The position numbers and the translations under genes were made by a program. The notes beneath the pieces were generated by a model. It was not told the DNA's origin. It was given only the letters and a program-made list of their open reading frames with translations, and did no database searches. This document shows positions 17,127 to 28,500 of a stretch of DNA of 35,461 bases, piece after piece (within the stretch, counting starts at the first letter, position 1; each line of letters begins with the position of its first letter). Origin of the DNA: Pseudomonadota bacterium (GTDB lineage: Bacteria > Pseudomonadota > Gammaproteobacteria > Xanthomonadales > SZUA-38); NCBI GenBank assembly GCA_039033415.1, contig JBCCCR010000045.1, positions 1 through 35,461 on the forward strand. Reading direction: 5' to 3'.

Positions 17127-18233
17127 TCAAGGCAAACAGTCGATAATCCGATAGATGTCCGCTTCGGTGTTGTACAGGTGGGGCGACAGGCGCAGGCCTT
17201 CTTTGCGCATGTCGTAGAAAACTCCCGCCTCGCTCAGCCGGGCCGCAAATGCCTCCTGCTGTTTGCCGTAATTGAGCACGACGCTACCACCGCGGTTTTT
17301 TGAGTCCAGCGGCGACACCTGAAACTCGTCCGGCACTGCCCGGCATAGCTGTTCGGTCAGCTCCCGGTTGTGCGCCTCGATCTTCCTGAGCCCCAGGTCC
17401 AGGAGCGCTTTGATCGAGTGGGCCGCCGTGATGCAGGGGGCTACGCTGGGTGTACCGCCCCAGAATCGCGTTGCGTCCTCCGCGTATTCGAAGTGATTGA
17501 TGTCGAACTCGAACGGATCCTGGTGGGAAAACCAGCCGACGTCGCGCGGCTCACAGCGTTTGATGCGATCCGGATGAACCCAAAGGAATCCGGCACCGGA
17601 ACCGCCGCAGAGCCATTTGAGGCAAGAGCCGGCAATAAAGTCCGCGTTCCAGGCATTCGCATCCACCGGTCGAACGCCAATCGACTGGGCCACATCAACA
17701 ACGCTGATGACACCCTGCTGACGCGCCAGGTTGGCGAGCGTTGCGATGTCGTGACACTCGCTGGTATTGGAGTGCACGTGAGTCAGCAATACGCAGTGAA
17801 CCTGGTCATCGAGGTAACGTTCCCAGACCTGTGGGTCGAGCGTATTTTCCGTGCGCGGGACCATGCTTAGCTCGAAGCCCATGCGCTGCGCGACGGAAAA
17901 AACAAAGCCCAGCGATGGGAACGCCCGTTCGGCAATGAGCAGCGTGCGCCGCCCTTGGCTCGCGGGCAGGGCTCCCAGCACCTGGCTTAGGCCGGCAGAA
18001 ACGTTTGGCTGTGGACAAACCGATGACGCGTGGGTATTCATGACCTGAGCAAGGAGCCCACGAAAGTCCAGGACCTGCTCGAGCCAGACCGGCCACACCC
18101 GTTCGTTGGCTACGGTCCACGGGTCAAGCAGGTTGGCGGCCAAATGGTTTTGGAGCGTCACCGGCGGCAGTCCCGCCGAATGGTTCAGCATGTAGCCGCG
18201 CGCGGGCGGCCACGCGGACAAGTCAACACTCAC
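17127..18233 (-). CDS. Kynureninase-like PLP-dependent enzyme (aminotransferase class V)
   Basis: A 368-residue fold-type I PLP enzyme. Asp180 and Gln183 (VVDVAQSIG) are placed to contact the PLP ring. Lys206 in AGSCLKWLCGGSGAGF is the Schiff-base lysine. The GGTP loop (259-262, FWGGTPSV) and the C-terminal RLSPHLYNTEADI, which supplies the carboxylate-binding Arg, fit kynureninase and its relatives better than NifS-type desulfurases. Kynureninase splits the side chain of kynurenine to give anthranilate and alanine; whether that is the substrate here is not shown. The start is a GTG at 18233, overlapping the stop of the IDO-like gene (GTGA), so the two proteins are made together. At 368 residues it is shorter than typical kynureninases (about 410-460). 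A cysteine-desulfurase-like or novel lyase role remains possible. Confidence 0.82.
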   Translation of the reverse strand: MSVDLSAWPPARGYMLNHSAGLPPVTLQNHLAANLLDPWTVANERVWPVWLEQVLDFRGLLAQVMNTHASSVCPQPNVSAGLSQVLGALPASQGRRTLLIAERAFPSLGFVFSVAQRMGFELSMVPRTENTLDPQVWERYLDDQVHCVLLTHVHSNTSECHDIATLANLARQQGVISVVDVAQSIGVRPVDANAWNADFIAGSCLKWLCGGSGAGFLWVHPDRIKRCEPRDVGWFSHQDPFEFDINHFEYAEDATRFWGGTPSVAPCITAAHSIKALLDLGLRKIEAHNRELTEQLCRAVPDEFQVSPLDSKNRGGSVVLNYGKQQEAFAARLSEAGVFYDMRKEGLRLSPHLYNTEADIYRIIDCLP

Positions 18234-19474
18234 GACATCGTTGCCGCAGGATCAGCGGGATCCGCCGAGGCCTCCTCGGGGTCGGCGGCGGCAGACGCTG
18301 CAATGCCGAGCGCGCTTCGGATCTTTGCCAGATCTCGATACCGGCTCGCAATGTCGTCCCTCGGCGCGGCTGTGCGCAGGTCCTTCAGCTTTTCGAGAGC
18401 CCGCATCAGCACCTCGAGCGGCGGACCGCTGGCGGTAATGTGCTTCAAGTGCTGCTCTGGCAGCGACTCCGACGGACGCTGGATAAACCGATGCACCAGC
18501 TGGTTGTGGTGCTGTGAAGCGGTCTTGCCGTGAGCCTCGCAAACCTCCAGCAACAGCCTGGCGTTGTGTTCAAAATCTCGCCCTCGATCACTTTCGTCAA
18601 GCGCCGACAGCGTCTGATCCAGCAGACTGCGGCGACGCATGCAGTCCCGGAGTCGAGCCTGATCTTCTGGCATCATGTAGAGAAATTTGTCGACCAGCAG
18701 CTGTGAGTAGGAGGGGTCTTCCGCCTGGCATAAACCGAGCAGCAGATCGATTTCGTTGATACCGGCAAAGTCGCCGGCGTTGGCGCCCCGATACTCGCTG
18801 CGACCTACCCGATAAGGCTTGTAGTAGGGCCGTACGGAATAGAAGAAACGGTCGGTGTCGAGCTGCGCAAACAGCTTCTCGTTATAGTGCGCGACGTCCG
18901 TCAACGCGTCCTTGGCTGCCTTCAGCAAATCCCCCGTGACCGGGTGCGTGATACCGAGCGGAACCGTCCGAACCAGGGCGTCGGCCGCGCGCTTGTAAGC
19001 GAAGATGCCGCGTGTGTTGTAGTCGAGAAATAGAAACTCGTCTTTGAGGCTGGTGAAGCTCCGGTACTGACCGTTCACGGCCATGTTGTGGGTCGAGAGG
19101 TGACTGGTGGCGAAACGTGGCGCAACGCCCAGCGAAGCACCGATGTGCATGGCCAGCCCCGAGGCCTCAACCAGCGGCGAGGTGGTCTCCCGCGAGGGCT
19201 CCGTCAGCTCGTGCCGCCGGCAGGCGCCCATATACAGACCGACGTTGCCCAGGAGCTCGAAGGCCGGCTCAAAGCCCTCGTCGGTATTGCCCTCGCGATG
19301 GAGCTGGGCGATCAGCGCCCGCCCTTCATCGTGCAGCGTCTGCCGAAGATCGTGCCCCGCCTGAGACAGGTCCGACCGATCTTCCTGCGCAAAATAGAGC
19401 TCTTCCAGCTCGGTATTGAGCTGGATAAAGCTGCTGCGGATCCATCGATCGAAACTCCGGGCATTAGCGCTCAT
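18230..19474 (-). CDS. Indoleamine-2,3-dioxygenase/PrnB-superfamily protein (DUF1864-like)
   Basis: A 414-residue, largely helical protein. Residues 209-250 (FFYSVRPYYKPY… then SEYRGANAGDFAGINEIDLL) line up with the IDO signature 'F-x-x-x-R-P-(F/Y)…(F/Y)-R-G-(A/S)…D-x-x-L-G', and LYMMPEDQARL (265-275) matches the 'YMP-x-x-H-R' region. A His in QLVHRF (His328) is a plausible haem-proximal ligand. This points to the DUF1864/PrnB group: PrnB is a haem protein of pyrrolnitrin synthesis acting on 7-chlorotryptophan. From memory, a Shewanella member of this group (SO4414) also neighbours a kynureninase-type gene. The last 40 residues are Ala/Asp/Glu-rich and disordered. The gene starts right after a 9-bp hairpin, with only a weak AGGA within it. 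A tryptophan-like substrate is likely by family; the reaction is unknown. Confidence 0.75.
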   Translation of the reverse strand: MSANARSFDRWIRSSFIQLNTELEELYFAQEDRSDLSQAGHDLRQTLHDEGRALIAQLHREGNTDEGFEPAFELLGNVGLYMGACRRHELTEPSRETTSPLVEASGLAMHIGASLGVAPRFATSHLSTHNMAVNGQYRSFTSLKDEFLFLDYNTRGIFAYKRAADALVRTVPLGITHPVTGDLLKAAKDALTDVAHYNEKLFAQLDTDRFFYSVRPYYKPYRVGRSEYRGANAGDFAGINEIDLLLGLCQAEDPSYSQLLVDKFLYMMPEDQARLRDCMRRRSLLDQTLSALDESDRGRDFEHNARLLLEVCEAHGKTASQHHNQLVHRFIQRPSESLPEQHLKHITASGPPLEVLMRALEKLKDLRTAAPRDDIASRYRDLAKIRSALGIAASAAADPEEASADPADPAATMS

Positions 19475-19476
19475 CG

Positions 19477-19505
19477 TGGCGGGTCCTGAGTACGGTGACC
19501 CGCCA
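19477..19505. promoter_or_regulatory. Hairpin directly before the IDO-like start codon
   Basis: TGGCGGGTC (19477-19485) and GACCCGCCA (19497-19505) form a perfect 9-bp inverted repeat with an 11-base loop. It lies between the stop of the 12.8-kb DUF11 gene and the ATG of the IDO-like gene on the same strand, ending 2 bases before that ATG. There is no T-run, so it is not a classic Rho-independent terminator. The only Shine-Dalgarno candidate (AGGA) overlaps the hairpin, so the structure could mask the ribosome site. Confidence 0.5.
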
Positions 19506-19513
19506 TGATAGCG

Positions 19514-22500
19514 CTAATGCCTACGGGGGTTGAAGCGACCTGGTCGCGCCTCTCCGCGCAGGCGAAACAGGCCAAACCAGAGCAGCAGGAGGCTCAGCAC
19601 CAGCAGTCCCGCAGCACCCGTAACCGGTACCGGCAGCGGGTTAAGATCGAAGATGACAACCGTTGGATCGGAGTCATCGTCGGGGCCGTTTCCGTCCGGG
19701 TCCGGGTCTACGCCATCCTGCGAAACGTCGGTGACGTCGCGCCCACCGCCATTGCCGCTGGCCGTTGCGCTGTTGAAATACGGCGGACTGGTGGTGCGGG
19801 AGAATACCAGCACGCTCAGCTCGATGACGCCCAGCTCGCCGATCGCCAGTGAATCTGTGCCGAGAAGCATATTGGTGTCGGCTGCCCCGTCATAGGCCAT
19901 GTTCACGCTCAGGGTCGGAGACTGGATGTCGCTGACCTCAAAGCTTGCTGGCGCGGGATAGGTCAGCGTCAGGTCATCCACCACCTGCACGCCATCAAGC
20001 TGCACCTGGCCGGAGTTTTCCAGCCGGAATCGATAGGACACAAGCGCGCTGCCGCCCGGCAGTCCGTTCCCCTGGGTGGACAGCTGCACGCCGGCGAGCT
20101 CTTTGGCGAGGCCAATCTCCGCTAGACCCGCCCCACCGAGCGGCACTTCCGTTGGATCGTCATTGTCCGGAGTGTCCGGATCGTCGGAGTCCACCGGGCC
20201 CGTCTCATCGGAAGTCAGCAGCGCCTGGTTGATGAGCGACACGACGTCCAGCGGCAGCGGGTCGTTGACCCGAACTTGGTACGCGATGGTGACCTCCCCG
20301 CCGGCAGCGAGCGCCGCGATGGTGACCTCAACGCTGAGCTCGCCGGCACCGTTGCCGGCCACCACCGTGCCGCTGCTGGTCTGTACGGAACCGTTGATCA
20401 GCAGCCCGTTGCTGTCGGGGGTATCGGTCAGACGCAGATTGTTGGCAGTGCCGTTGCCCACGTTCTGAATCGTGAGCAGGTAGTCCACCCGGTCTCCGCC
20501 GGAAATGAAGCCATCGGCGTCCTCGTCAAACGTATTGATAACCGCCTTGCTCAGCTCCAGGATCGGGTCAGCGTCGATCGGGGTTCCGGTTGGGTCGTCG
20601 TCGACCGGCGTGTCGGGATCATCCGTGGGCTCGTCAGGCAGACCATTACCGCTGACCAGTCCCTGGTTAAACACCTGTGTCGCATTGTTGGTGACCGGGT
20701 CGTTGATCGTGACGTCGAAGGTAACCGTCAATGATGCCCCGCCGGCCAGCGTGCCGATCGTGACCAGCACATCGCTGTCGGCGGGCGCATTGCCCCGCAC
20801 AACCGCGCCGATCGTGCTGGCGACGGAGCCCACGACCAGCGTCGTGTTGGCATCTGGGACGTCGGTGAACTGCAGCCCGGCCGCCGCCACGTTACCGGCG
20901 TTCAGGATAGTGATCACGTAGGTCAGGGTGTCACCAGGGGACGCTACGCCGTTGCCGTCCGCGTCATTAGTCAGCAAGTCGGTCTTGCTCGCCTCGATCC
21001 TTGGGCTGGCGTCGATCGGCGTTTCGGTCTCGTCATCATCGTCAGGCGTGTCGGGGTCGTCCGACGGTTCAACAGGTGCGTTGGTGCTGAACACCACCGC
21101 CTGGTTTGTCACTTCCGTGACGCCGGCCGGCAGCGGGTTGTTGATCGTGACGTCGAAGGACAGCGTCACGCTGTTGCCGCCCGCGATGTCGCCAAAGTCC
21201 GCCGCTACGTCCCGATCGCCTGCGGTATTGCCCTGGGTCACCGTCCCCTGTGACAGCTGGACCGAACCAACCACCAGCGTTACGTTCGGATCGAGGTTGT
21301 CGTTCAGGAAGCTGCTGACCGCCGCCTGGTTGCCGTTGTTGTTGACGGTCACCAGATACGTCAACACGTCTCCGGGCGAGGGCGTGCCGCTGCCGTCGGT
21401 ATCGGTGCGCAGCACGTCGGTTTTGATCACCTCCAGGTCCGGCGCGGCGGTCAGGGGCACTTCGGTTTCGTCATCGTCCTGAGGATCGTCCGGGTCGTCC
21501 GTCGGTTCTGTCGGCAGCTCGTTGCTGTTCACCAGACCCTGGTTTACCAGCTCGGAAACGCCCGCCGGGATCGGATTGGCCACCAGCGTCTGATAGCTCA
21601 GCGCAACGCTGGCGCCCCCGCTGATGGTCCCGACTTCCACGCTGATCGTGGTGTCACCCGGACCGTTGCCGAGCAGCACCGTTCCCTGCCCCGCAACCAC
21701 GCTGCCGTTGACGAGCGTGGAGTTCGGATCAGGTATATCGGTATAGCTCACACCCGTTGCGGCGCCGTTACCGAGGTTATCGATCACCACGATGTACAGC
21801 AGCGTGTCACCCGGGCTGACCTGCCCATTACCATCCGCGTCGAGCTGCAGCGCAACCGCCTTGCTGGCTTCGAGCACCGGCGCGGCCGTGACCGGCGTTG
21901 TGGTCGGGTCGTCATCGTCGGGGCGATCCGGATCATCGGTCCGTTCGATCGGCTGCTGGTCGGAGCTGACCGTTCCCTGGTTGCTCAGCACGGTCACGCC
22001 GGCGGGCAGTGGATTGTTGATGGTCACATCGAACGTGACCACGGCGCTGCCGCCGCCGGCGATGGCGCCGATGGCAACCTCCACCGCCTGGTCTGCCGCA
22101 CCGTTACCCAAGGTCACCGCACCGGCGCTGGTCGTCACGCTGCCACTCACCAGGGTCGTGTTGGGATCAGGCTGATCGCTCAGCACCACGCCGGTAGCGC
22201 CAGCGTTCCCGCCGTTGCTGATGGTGATTCGGTAGCGGAGCGTGTCACCCGGCGAGGCGACGCCGTCGCCGTCGGCGTCAAGCAGCAGAGAGTCGCTCTT
22301 AAACGCCTCCAGCTGAGGTGCGGCGTTCAGCGGCACCACGGTTTCATCATCATCCGGCGGGCCGTCGAGGTCGTTCGACGGTTCGGCCGGCAGCCCGTCA
22401 GCGGTTACAAAAGCCTGATTCACCAGTTGTGAAACGCCGGCTTGCAGCGGGCTTGGGACCTGCACCTGGTAACCCACGGTCACGCTGGCACCACCACCCG

Positions 22501-25500
22501 GCAGCGTCCCCACGTCCACCGCTATCGAGGTGTCACCCGGCGTGTTGCCTAGCGTAACGACTCCCACCGAGGCGATCACGCTGCCGGCGACAAACTGACC
22601 GTTCGGGTCGGGCGTATCCGTGATCACCACTCCGGTGGCGGCCGCGTTACCGATATTGACGGCCGTCAGGGTGTAGCTGAGCGTGTCACCGGGGGAGGGA
22701 AGACCGTCAGCGTCCGCATCGATCAGCACCGCGGCCGATTTATCCAGCTCGACGATCGGCGTCACGGCGACCGGTGTCGGCGTTGGGTCATCTTCCGGCC
22801 CGAGGTCCGGGTCATCCGTCGGCTCATCCGGAAGCTGGTCGCTGCTGACAAAGCCCTGGTTGACCACCTGCGTTACGCCCGCCGGGAGCGGGCTGTTGAT
22901 CGTGACGTCAAACGTCAGCGTTACCTCACCGCCGCCAGCCAGATCGCCGACGGCAACGGTGACCGCGCTGTCTCCGGCGGTGTTGCCGCTGAGTACGGTG
23001 CCCAGTGTCGTAACAACACTGCCCACAACCAGCGTGGTGTTCACATCCGGCGTGTCCTCAAAGGTCAGATTGGTCAGCCCCACATTGCCGGCGTTTTGAA
23101 CCAGGACCGTATACCGGAGCACGTCCCCGGGTGACGGGAGCCCGTCACCGTCGTTATCGAGCCGCAGCGCGTCACGCTTGAACGCCTCCAGCTGCGGGTC
23201 AGAGGTGACGGGCGTTGTGGTCGGATCATCGTCCGGCGGCGTGTCCGGGTCGTCCGTATCGAGCGGCGGCAGCTCAGCGCTGGTGATCACCGCTTGGTTG
23301 TCCACCTGGGTCACCCCGGCAGGCAGCGGATTATCGATCACCACCTCAAAAGCGATTTCTGCGGTCTCACCGCCGCCGGGGATAACGCCGACATCCACCT
23401 GCACGTTAACGTCACCCGCGCTGTTGCCCTGAACCACCGACCCTCGGGTGGTGGCCACCGAGCCGACAACCAGCCCAACGTTCGGATCCAAGTTGTCATT
23501 CACAAACGTTGTGGTGGCGGCCTGATTGCCGCTGTTGACGATGACGATCTGGTACAGCAGCGTATCGCCGGGTGAAGGTGTACCGTTGCCGTCTGCATCG
23601 ACCAGCAGCGTGTCGCGCTTGCTGGCGCTGAGCACTGGGGTGGCCGTCAGCGGCACGTCCGTAGGTTCGTCGTCGTCCGGCACATCAGGATCATCCGTCG
23701 GCTCGTCGGGCACCTCGTTGCTGCTCACCACCCCCTGATTGCGCAGCCGGGTCACGCCGGCGGCGAGCGGATCGTTCACGAGCACGTCATAGCTGATCGA
23801 GCGACTCGCGCCACCCCCGGGCAGCGTGGTGATGTCCACCCTGATGGTGGTGTCGCCCGCCGTGTTGCCGAGCAGCACCGTGCCAAGCGGCGCAACCGCT
23901 ACGGAACCGACGACCAGCGTGCTGTTGGCATCGGGCGTGTCGTTGAACACCACGCCGGTGGCCGCCGAGTTGCCGGAGTTGATGATGTTGACGGTGTAGC
24001 GGATGGTGTCACCCGGCGAGGCCAGGCCGTCACCGTCAGCGTCGTTGAGGAGCTGATCAGACTTGTCTGCCTCGATCACCGGAACCGCCGTCAGCGGGGT
24101 TTCCGTGGGATCGTCACCGTCCGGCGTATCCGGATCGTCCGTTGGGTTGGTCGGCGTTTCGTTGCTGCTTACCAGACCCTGGTTGGCCACTCGGGTGACG
24201 CCTGCCGGCAGCGGGTTAGCCACGAGAACCTCGAAGCTGATGACCGCCAGCCCGCCGTTGCCCGGCAGGTTGCCCACGGCCACGGTGACCGGTGCCACAC
24301 CGGCGTTGCCGCCGGTTACCACGCCGCGCGTGGTGCTGACGCTCCCCGGCACCAGCATGGTGTTGGCATCCGGCGTGTCGGTGAACAGCACGCCGCTCGC
24401 CGCCTGGTTGCCGCTGTTGCGGATGGTGACCGTATAGGCCAGCACGTCGCCGGGGGACGGCACGCCGTCACCGTCGTTGTCACCGACCAGCGTATCGAGC
24501 TTGGTGCTGTCGAGCACCGGCGCTGCGAGCAGCGGCGTGATGTTGGGGTCGTCATCCGGCGCCGTGTCCGGATCGTCGGTCGGCTCAGACGGCAGTTCGT
24601 TAGAGTCAACGCGCCCCTGGTTCACCAGCTGCGTCACGCCGGCCGGCAGCGGGCTGTTGATCGTGACGTCGAAGCTGATGCCGACGCTGCCGCCCTGCCC
24701 CGCGAGGATCCCGATATCCACGACCACTGGCGGCAGGCCGGCGTTTCCGTCGGTGATGATGCCCTGGCTCGTGGTCACCGAACCCGGCACCAGCGTCGTA
24801 TTGGGGTCCGGCGTGTCCACAAACATCACGCCCGATGCGTCCTGGTTGCCGCTGTTGTCAACCCGAACCACGTAGCGCAGCGTGTCGCCCGGCGACGGCA
24901 GGCCGTCGAAATCGGCGTCGACAAGCAGGCTCGCACTCTTGAAGGCCTCAATGATCGGTTCAGCGATCAGCGGCGTCACGGTGGGATCATCGTCGGGCGC
25001 TGTGTCCGGATCGTCCGTGAGATCGGGCGGCAGCTCGTTGGAGGTGACCCGTCCCTGGTTCGCAACTTCCGTCACCCCGTCAGCCAGCGGGTTGTCTACC
25101 AGCACGTCAAAGGTGATCGTAACCGTTCCGCCACTGCCGGGTATCGCTCCTACCTCGACCAACACCGGCGGCGTGCCCGCGTTTCCGCCAAGCACCGCGC
25201 CGGCTGAGGTGGTGACCGATCCAGGCACCAGCGTTGTATTGGCGTCGGGCGTATCGGTGAACTGAACGCCGGTGGCTTCACCGTTGCCGGTGTTGGTGAT
25301 CTGCACCGTGTAGCGCAGCGTGTCGCCCGGCGACGGTGTGCCGGTCGCGTCTGCATCGATCAGCAGCGAGTCCGCCTTGGTGCTCGCCAGCACCGGATCG
25401 GCGTTTACCGGCAGCGCGGTGGGATCGTCGGGTCCCGGCGGACCCGGATCGTCGGTCAGCACGTCGGGGATCTCATTGCTGGACACCAGGCCCTGGTTAA

Positions 25501-28500
25501 CCAGCTGGCTCACCCCGGAAGCCAGCGGCGCATTCACCGTCACGCGGTAAGTGACCGTTGCAGCGCCCCCGCTGCCGGCAATTGCACCCACCGCCACGAC
25601 CACAGGCGGCACGCCGGCATTGCCGTCGATGACAACGCCGGCGCTTGTCGCTACCGACCCGGCGACCAGCGTCGTATTGCTATCCGGCGTGTCTTCGAAC
25701 ACCACGCCGGTGGCCGCAAGCCCGCCGCTGTTGGTAATGACGATCGTGTATTCGAGGACGTCCCCGGGCGAGATGTCGCCGGAGCCGTCCTGATCGTTGA
25801 ACAGCGCGCCGCTCTTGCTGGCGGCGAGCTCCGGCAGCGATAGATTCTCTGTGTCGCTGGCGGTATCCGTGCGATCCTCGTCGGGTGCGTCCGGCATGCT
25901 GGTGCCGCTGACCGTGGCAACGTTCACCACCGGCAATGGCGGCAGCGGGTCAGCGAACATCACTCGAACCGTAAACGACAGCGTCTCGCCCACTTCCAGC
26001 GAGGTCTCCGGCGTGCTGCCCACAGGATCGCTGACAATCCGAACCGTCGACTGCCCGGCAGCCGGCGTGTCGGTCAGCACCTGGCCGGTGAAGCCAGCAG
26101 GAATCGTATCGATGACGAGGGTCGCCAGATCCCAGCTTGCGCCGCTGAACACGTCGTCGAGCTGCAGGTCGTAAGCCGGCGCGCTGCCGGTATTGCTGAC
26201 GTCGAACTGCAGGGTTGCCACCAGCTGATCAACGCCGGCCAGCGACTTGTCCACCGCCAGCTCCGGAGACACCACGTCCACGTCCGCCGTAGCGGAATCG
26301 ATGACCGTACCGGTGGGCCCCTCAAACTGCAGCGTCGCGGTATTGGTCAGAACGTCACCCGCCTCGTTGCTGTCCGGATCCGCCGGCGAGCTGGGGCCGA
26401 GATTGACGACCACGCCGCAGACCTGAACGGTGAGCTGATCCTCTGGGGTGACCACGTTGTCCGTGGTCGGATTGATCACGTCACCAAGATTGAAAGTGGC
26501 GGTATCTTCACCGGCGGGCGCCAGATCATCGGTGATCACAGCGTCGAACCCGTTGGTCACCCCGAGCATGCCCGAGGCAAAGACGTTGGCGCTGGTGATT
26601 CGCAGCACGCCGCTGGCGCCGTTGGCGCTGCCCGACGGTACCGTGTCGCTGATCACCACCTGCTGGGTCAGCCCCTCTGGGAAGGTCACGGTGCTGTGGT
26701 AGCAGACCTCCTCCCCGATGGTGACGTCAACCAGGAATGGATCAAAAGCGTCTTGGCCGGTGTCAGGATTGCTGGTCGAAAACACCTGCTTCTCGATGCT
26801 GGGCTGCGCGACCGTAAACTGGCCGGTATCCGCATCGGTGCCACCGCCATTGTCGTCACCCGTACCGCCCGGCGTTGAGTCCCACTGCAGCGTTGCGTCG
26901 TTGCGATAGCTGTCGCCCGACACCACGGCGGGGTCGACGGTGACCTCGTAGGAGATGGTGCAGACATCACCCAGAACCAGCTGGGTGATGGTGAAGACCA
27001 CCGCTGGATCACCGCTGCCGTCGGCAACAAAACCCTGGCATTCGGGGGAAGCGCTGAAATTGGTCGGCAGACCCGAACCCAGCGGATCGGGCAGCTGGTC
27101 ATCGATATCCAGGTCATAGGCGACCGCCTTCGATTCGCCGCGATGCGAGATTTCAAGCGTAAACGTCAGCGTGTCGCTGCCGCTGACCTCAACGAGCGTA
27201 TCCGGCGTCTTGTCGATCTGCAGCAGCGGCTGAACCAGATCCACGTCAACCGAGTCGGTCAGGGGCGGCTGCGGCGCGCCGCCGATCTGAAAGTCGAGGC
27301 TCGCCTGGTTGCGCGCGTTGTCCGTATCCGGATTGGTGGGCAGGTTACGCACCCGCGCCACCACGGTGAATTCGATCTGATCATCCGCGGGCAGGTTGGC
27401 GTCGGTGGTCGCGTTCACCACGTCCCCGAGGTCCCACAGGAAAAAGTCGACGCTGCCGTCCAGCGGCGGGCCGTCGGTCAACAGGTCGGGCGCTGCCCCG
27501 ACGGTCAGACCGCTGCCGACCGTGATGTCAGCCCCAATGCGAGTCAGGGTGGCCGACACCAGCTCAAAGGATGCAGCCGGCAGGTTGCCGGGGAACGGGA
27601 GCTGATCGCTGACCACCGCGTCTTCGAGCGTCCCGTTGGGCAGGTCCAGCAGCACCCGGTAGGTGACCTCCTCGCCGATCGTCAGGTCGGGCTCGGGGCC
27701 AAGAAAGCCGTCTGCGTCTGGCGTGTTGCCGTCGCTGGACGAAACGAACTGCTTTTCGAGACCGGGGCCGGAGATGTCCACCACAAACTGCGCCTGGTCA
27801 TCGTAGCTGCGGCGGTCTTCGTCAGCGTCCAGCGCATCGGTGCTGAAATAGGTCAGGCTGGCCACGTTCATCACCATGTCGCCGAGGGCTGCCGCCACGT
27901 TGATCTCGGCCTGATAGGTGAAGCGGCAGACGTCCGGCAGCGGCAGGCGATCAACGCCGATACGCAGGCCCAGGCCGGTGGGATCACTGTCGTCCAGTAG
28001 GTCCGGCGCCAGGCTGCAGGATTGACCTGCCGGCGCGCCGGCCGCGACGAGTGTGCCCGGCAAGTAGGTCAGTTCTGGCGGCAGCTGGTCTGCCAAAAGA
28101 ACGTCTACCGCCGCGGCGCCGGACGTGCCGGCATGGCCAACATCCAGCGTGAAGGTGATGACGTCACCGGCATCACCCGAAGTCGCCGAGCCGCTCTTCG
28201 CCAGGGTCAGCGAAGGCTCCACCAGCTCAACGTCCGCCGATGCGGTGACGTCGGCGAAGGTATCGGAGGAGACGACCAAATTGTTGCGCACAGGCAGTCC
28301 GGTGACCGCGTTGCCGACGATGTCGGCCACCCGGGCCCGGACCTGGAAACTGATCTGGTTGTCCGCCGCAACCGTTCCCAGCGTGTCGTTGGCATTCACC
28401 AGGTTGCCAAAGTCCAGCAGCAGCTGATTGTTCAGTCCGTCTGAGTTGGTGTCATTGATGGTGACCAGGGGCGGATCGTTGTCGACGGTAATCTCTGCGC

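Noticed and set aside
20150-25840. A CRISPR-like array, because of the regular spacing
   Set aside because: The period of about 439 bp is a coding repeat in one intact frame; there are no short identical repeats with unique spacers.
26696-28444. Plus-strand open frames (e.g. 285 codons near 27143) opposite the DUF11 giant
   Set aside because: They mirror repeat-encoding codons on the other strand and show no domain or ribosome-binding site.
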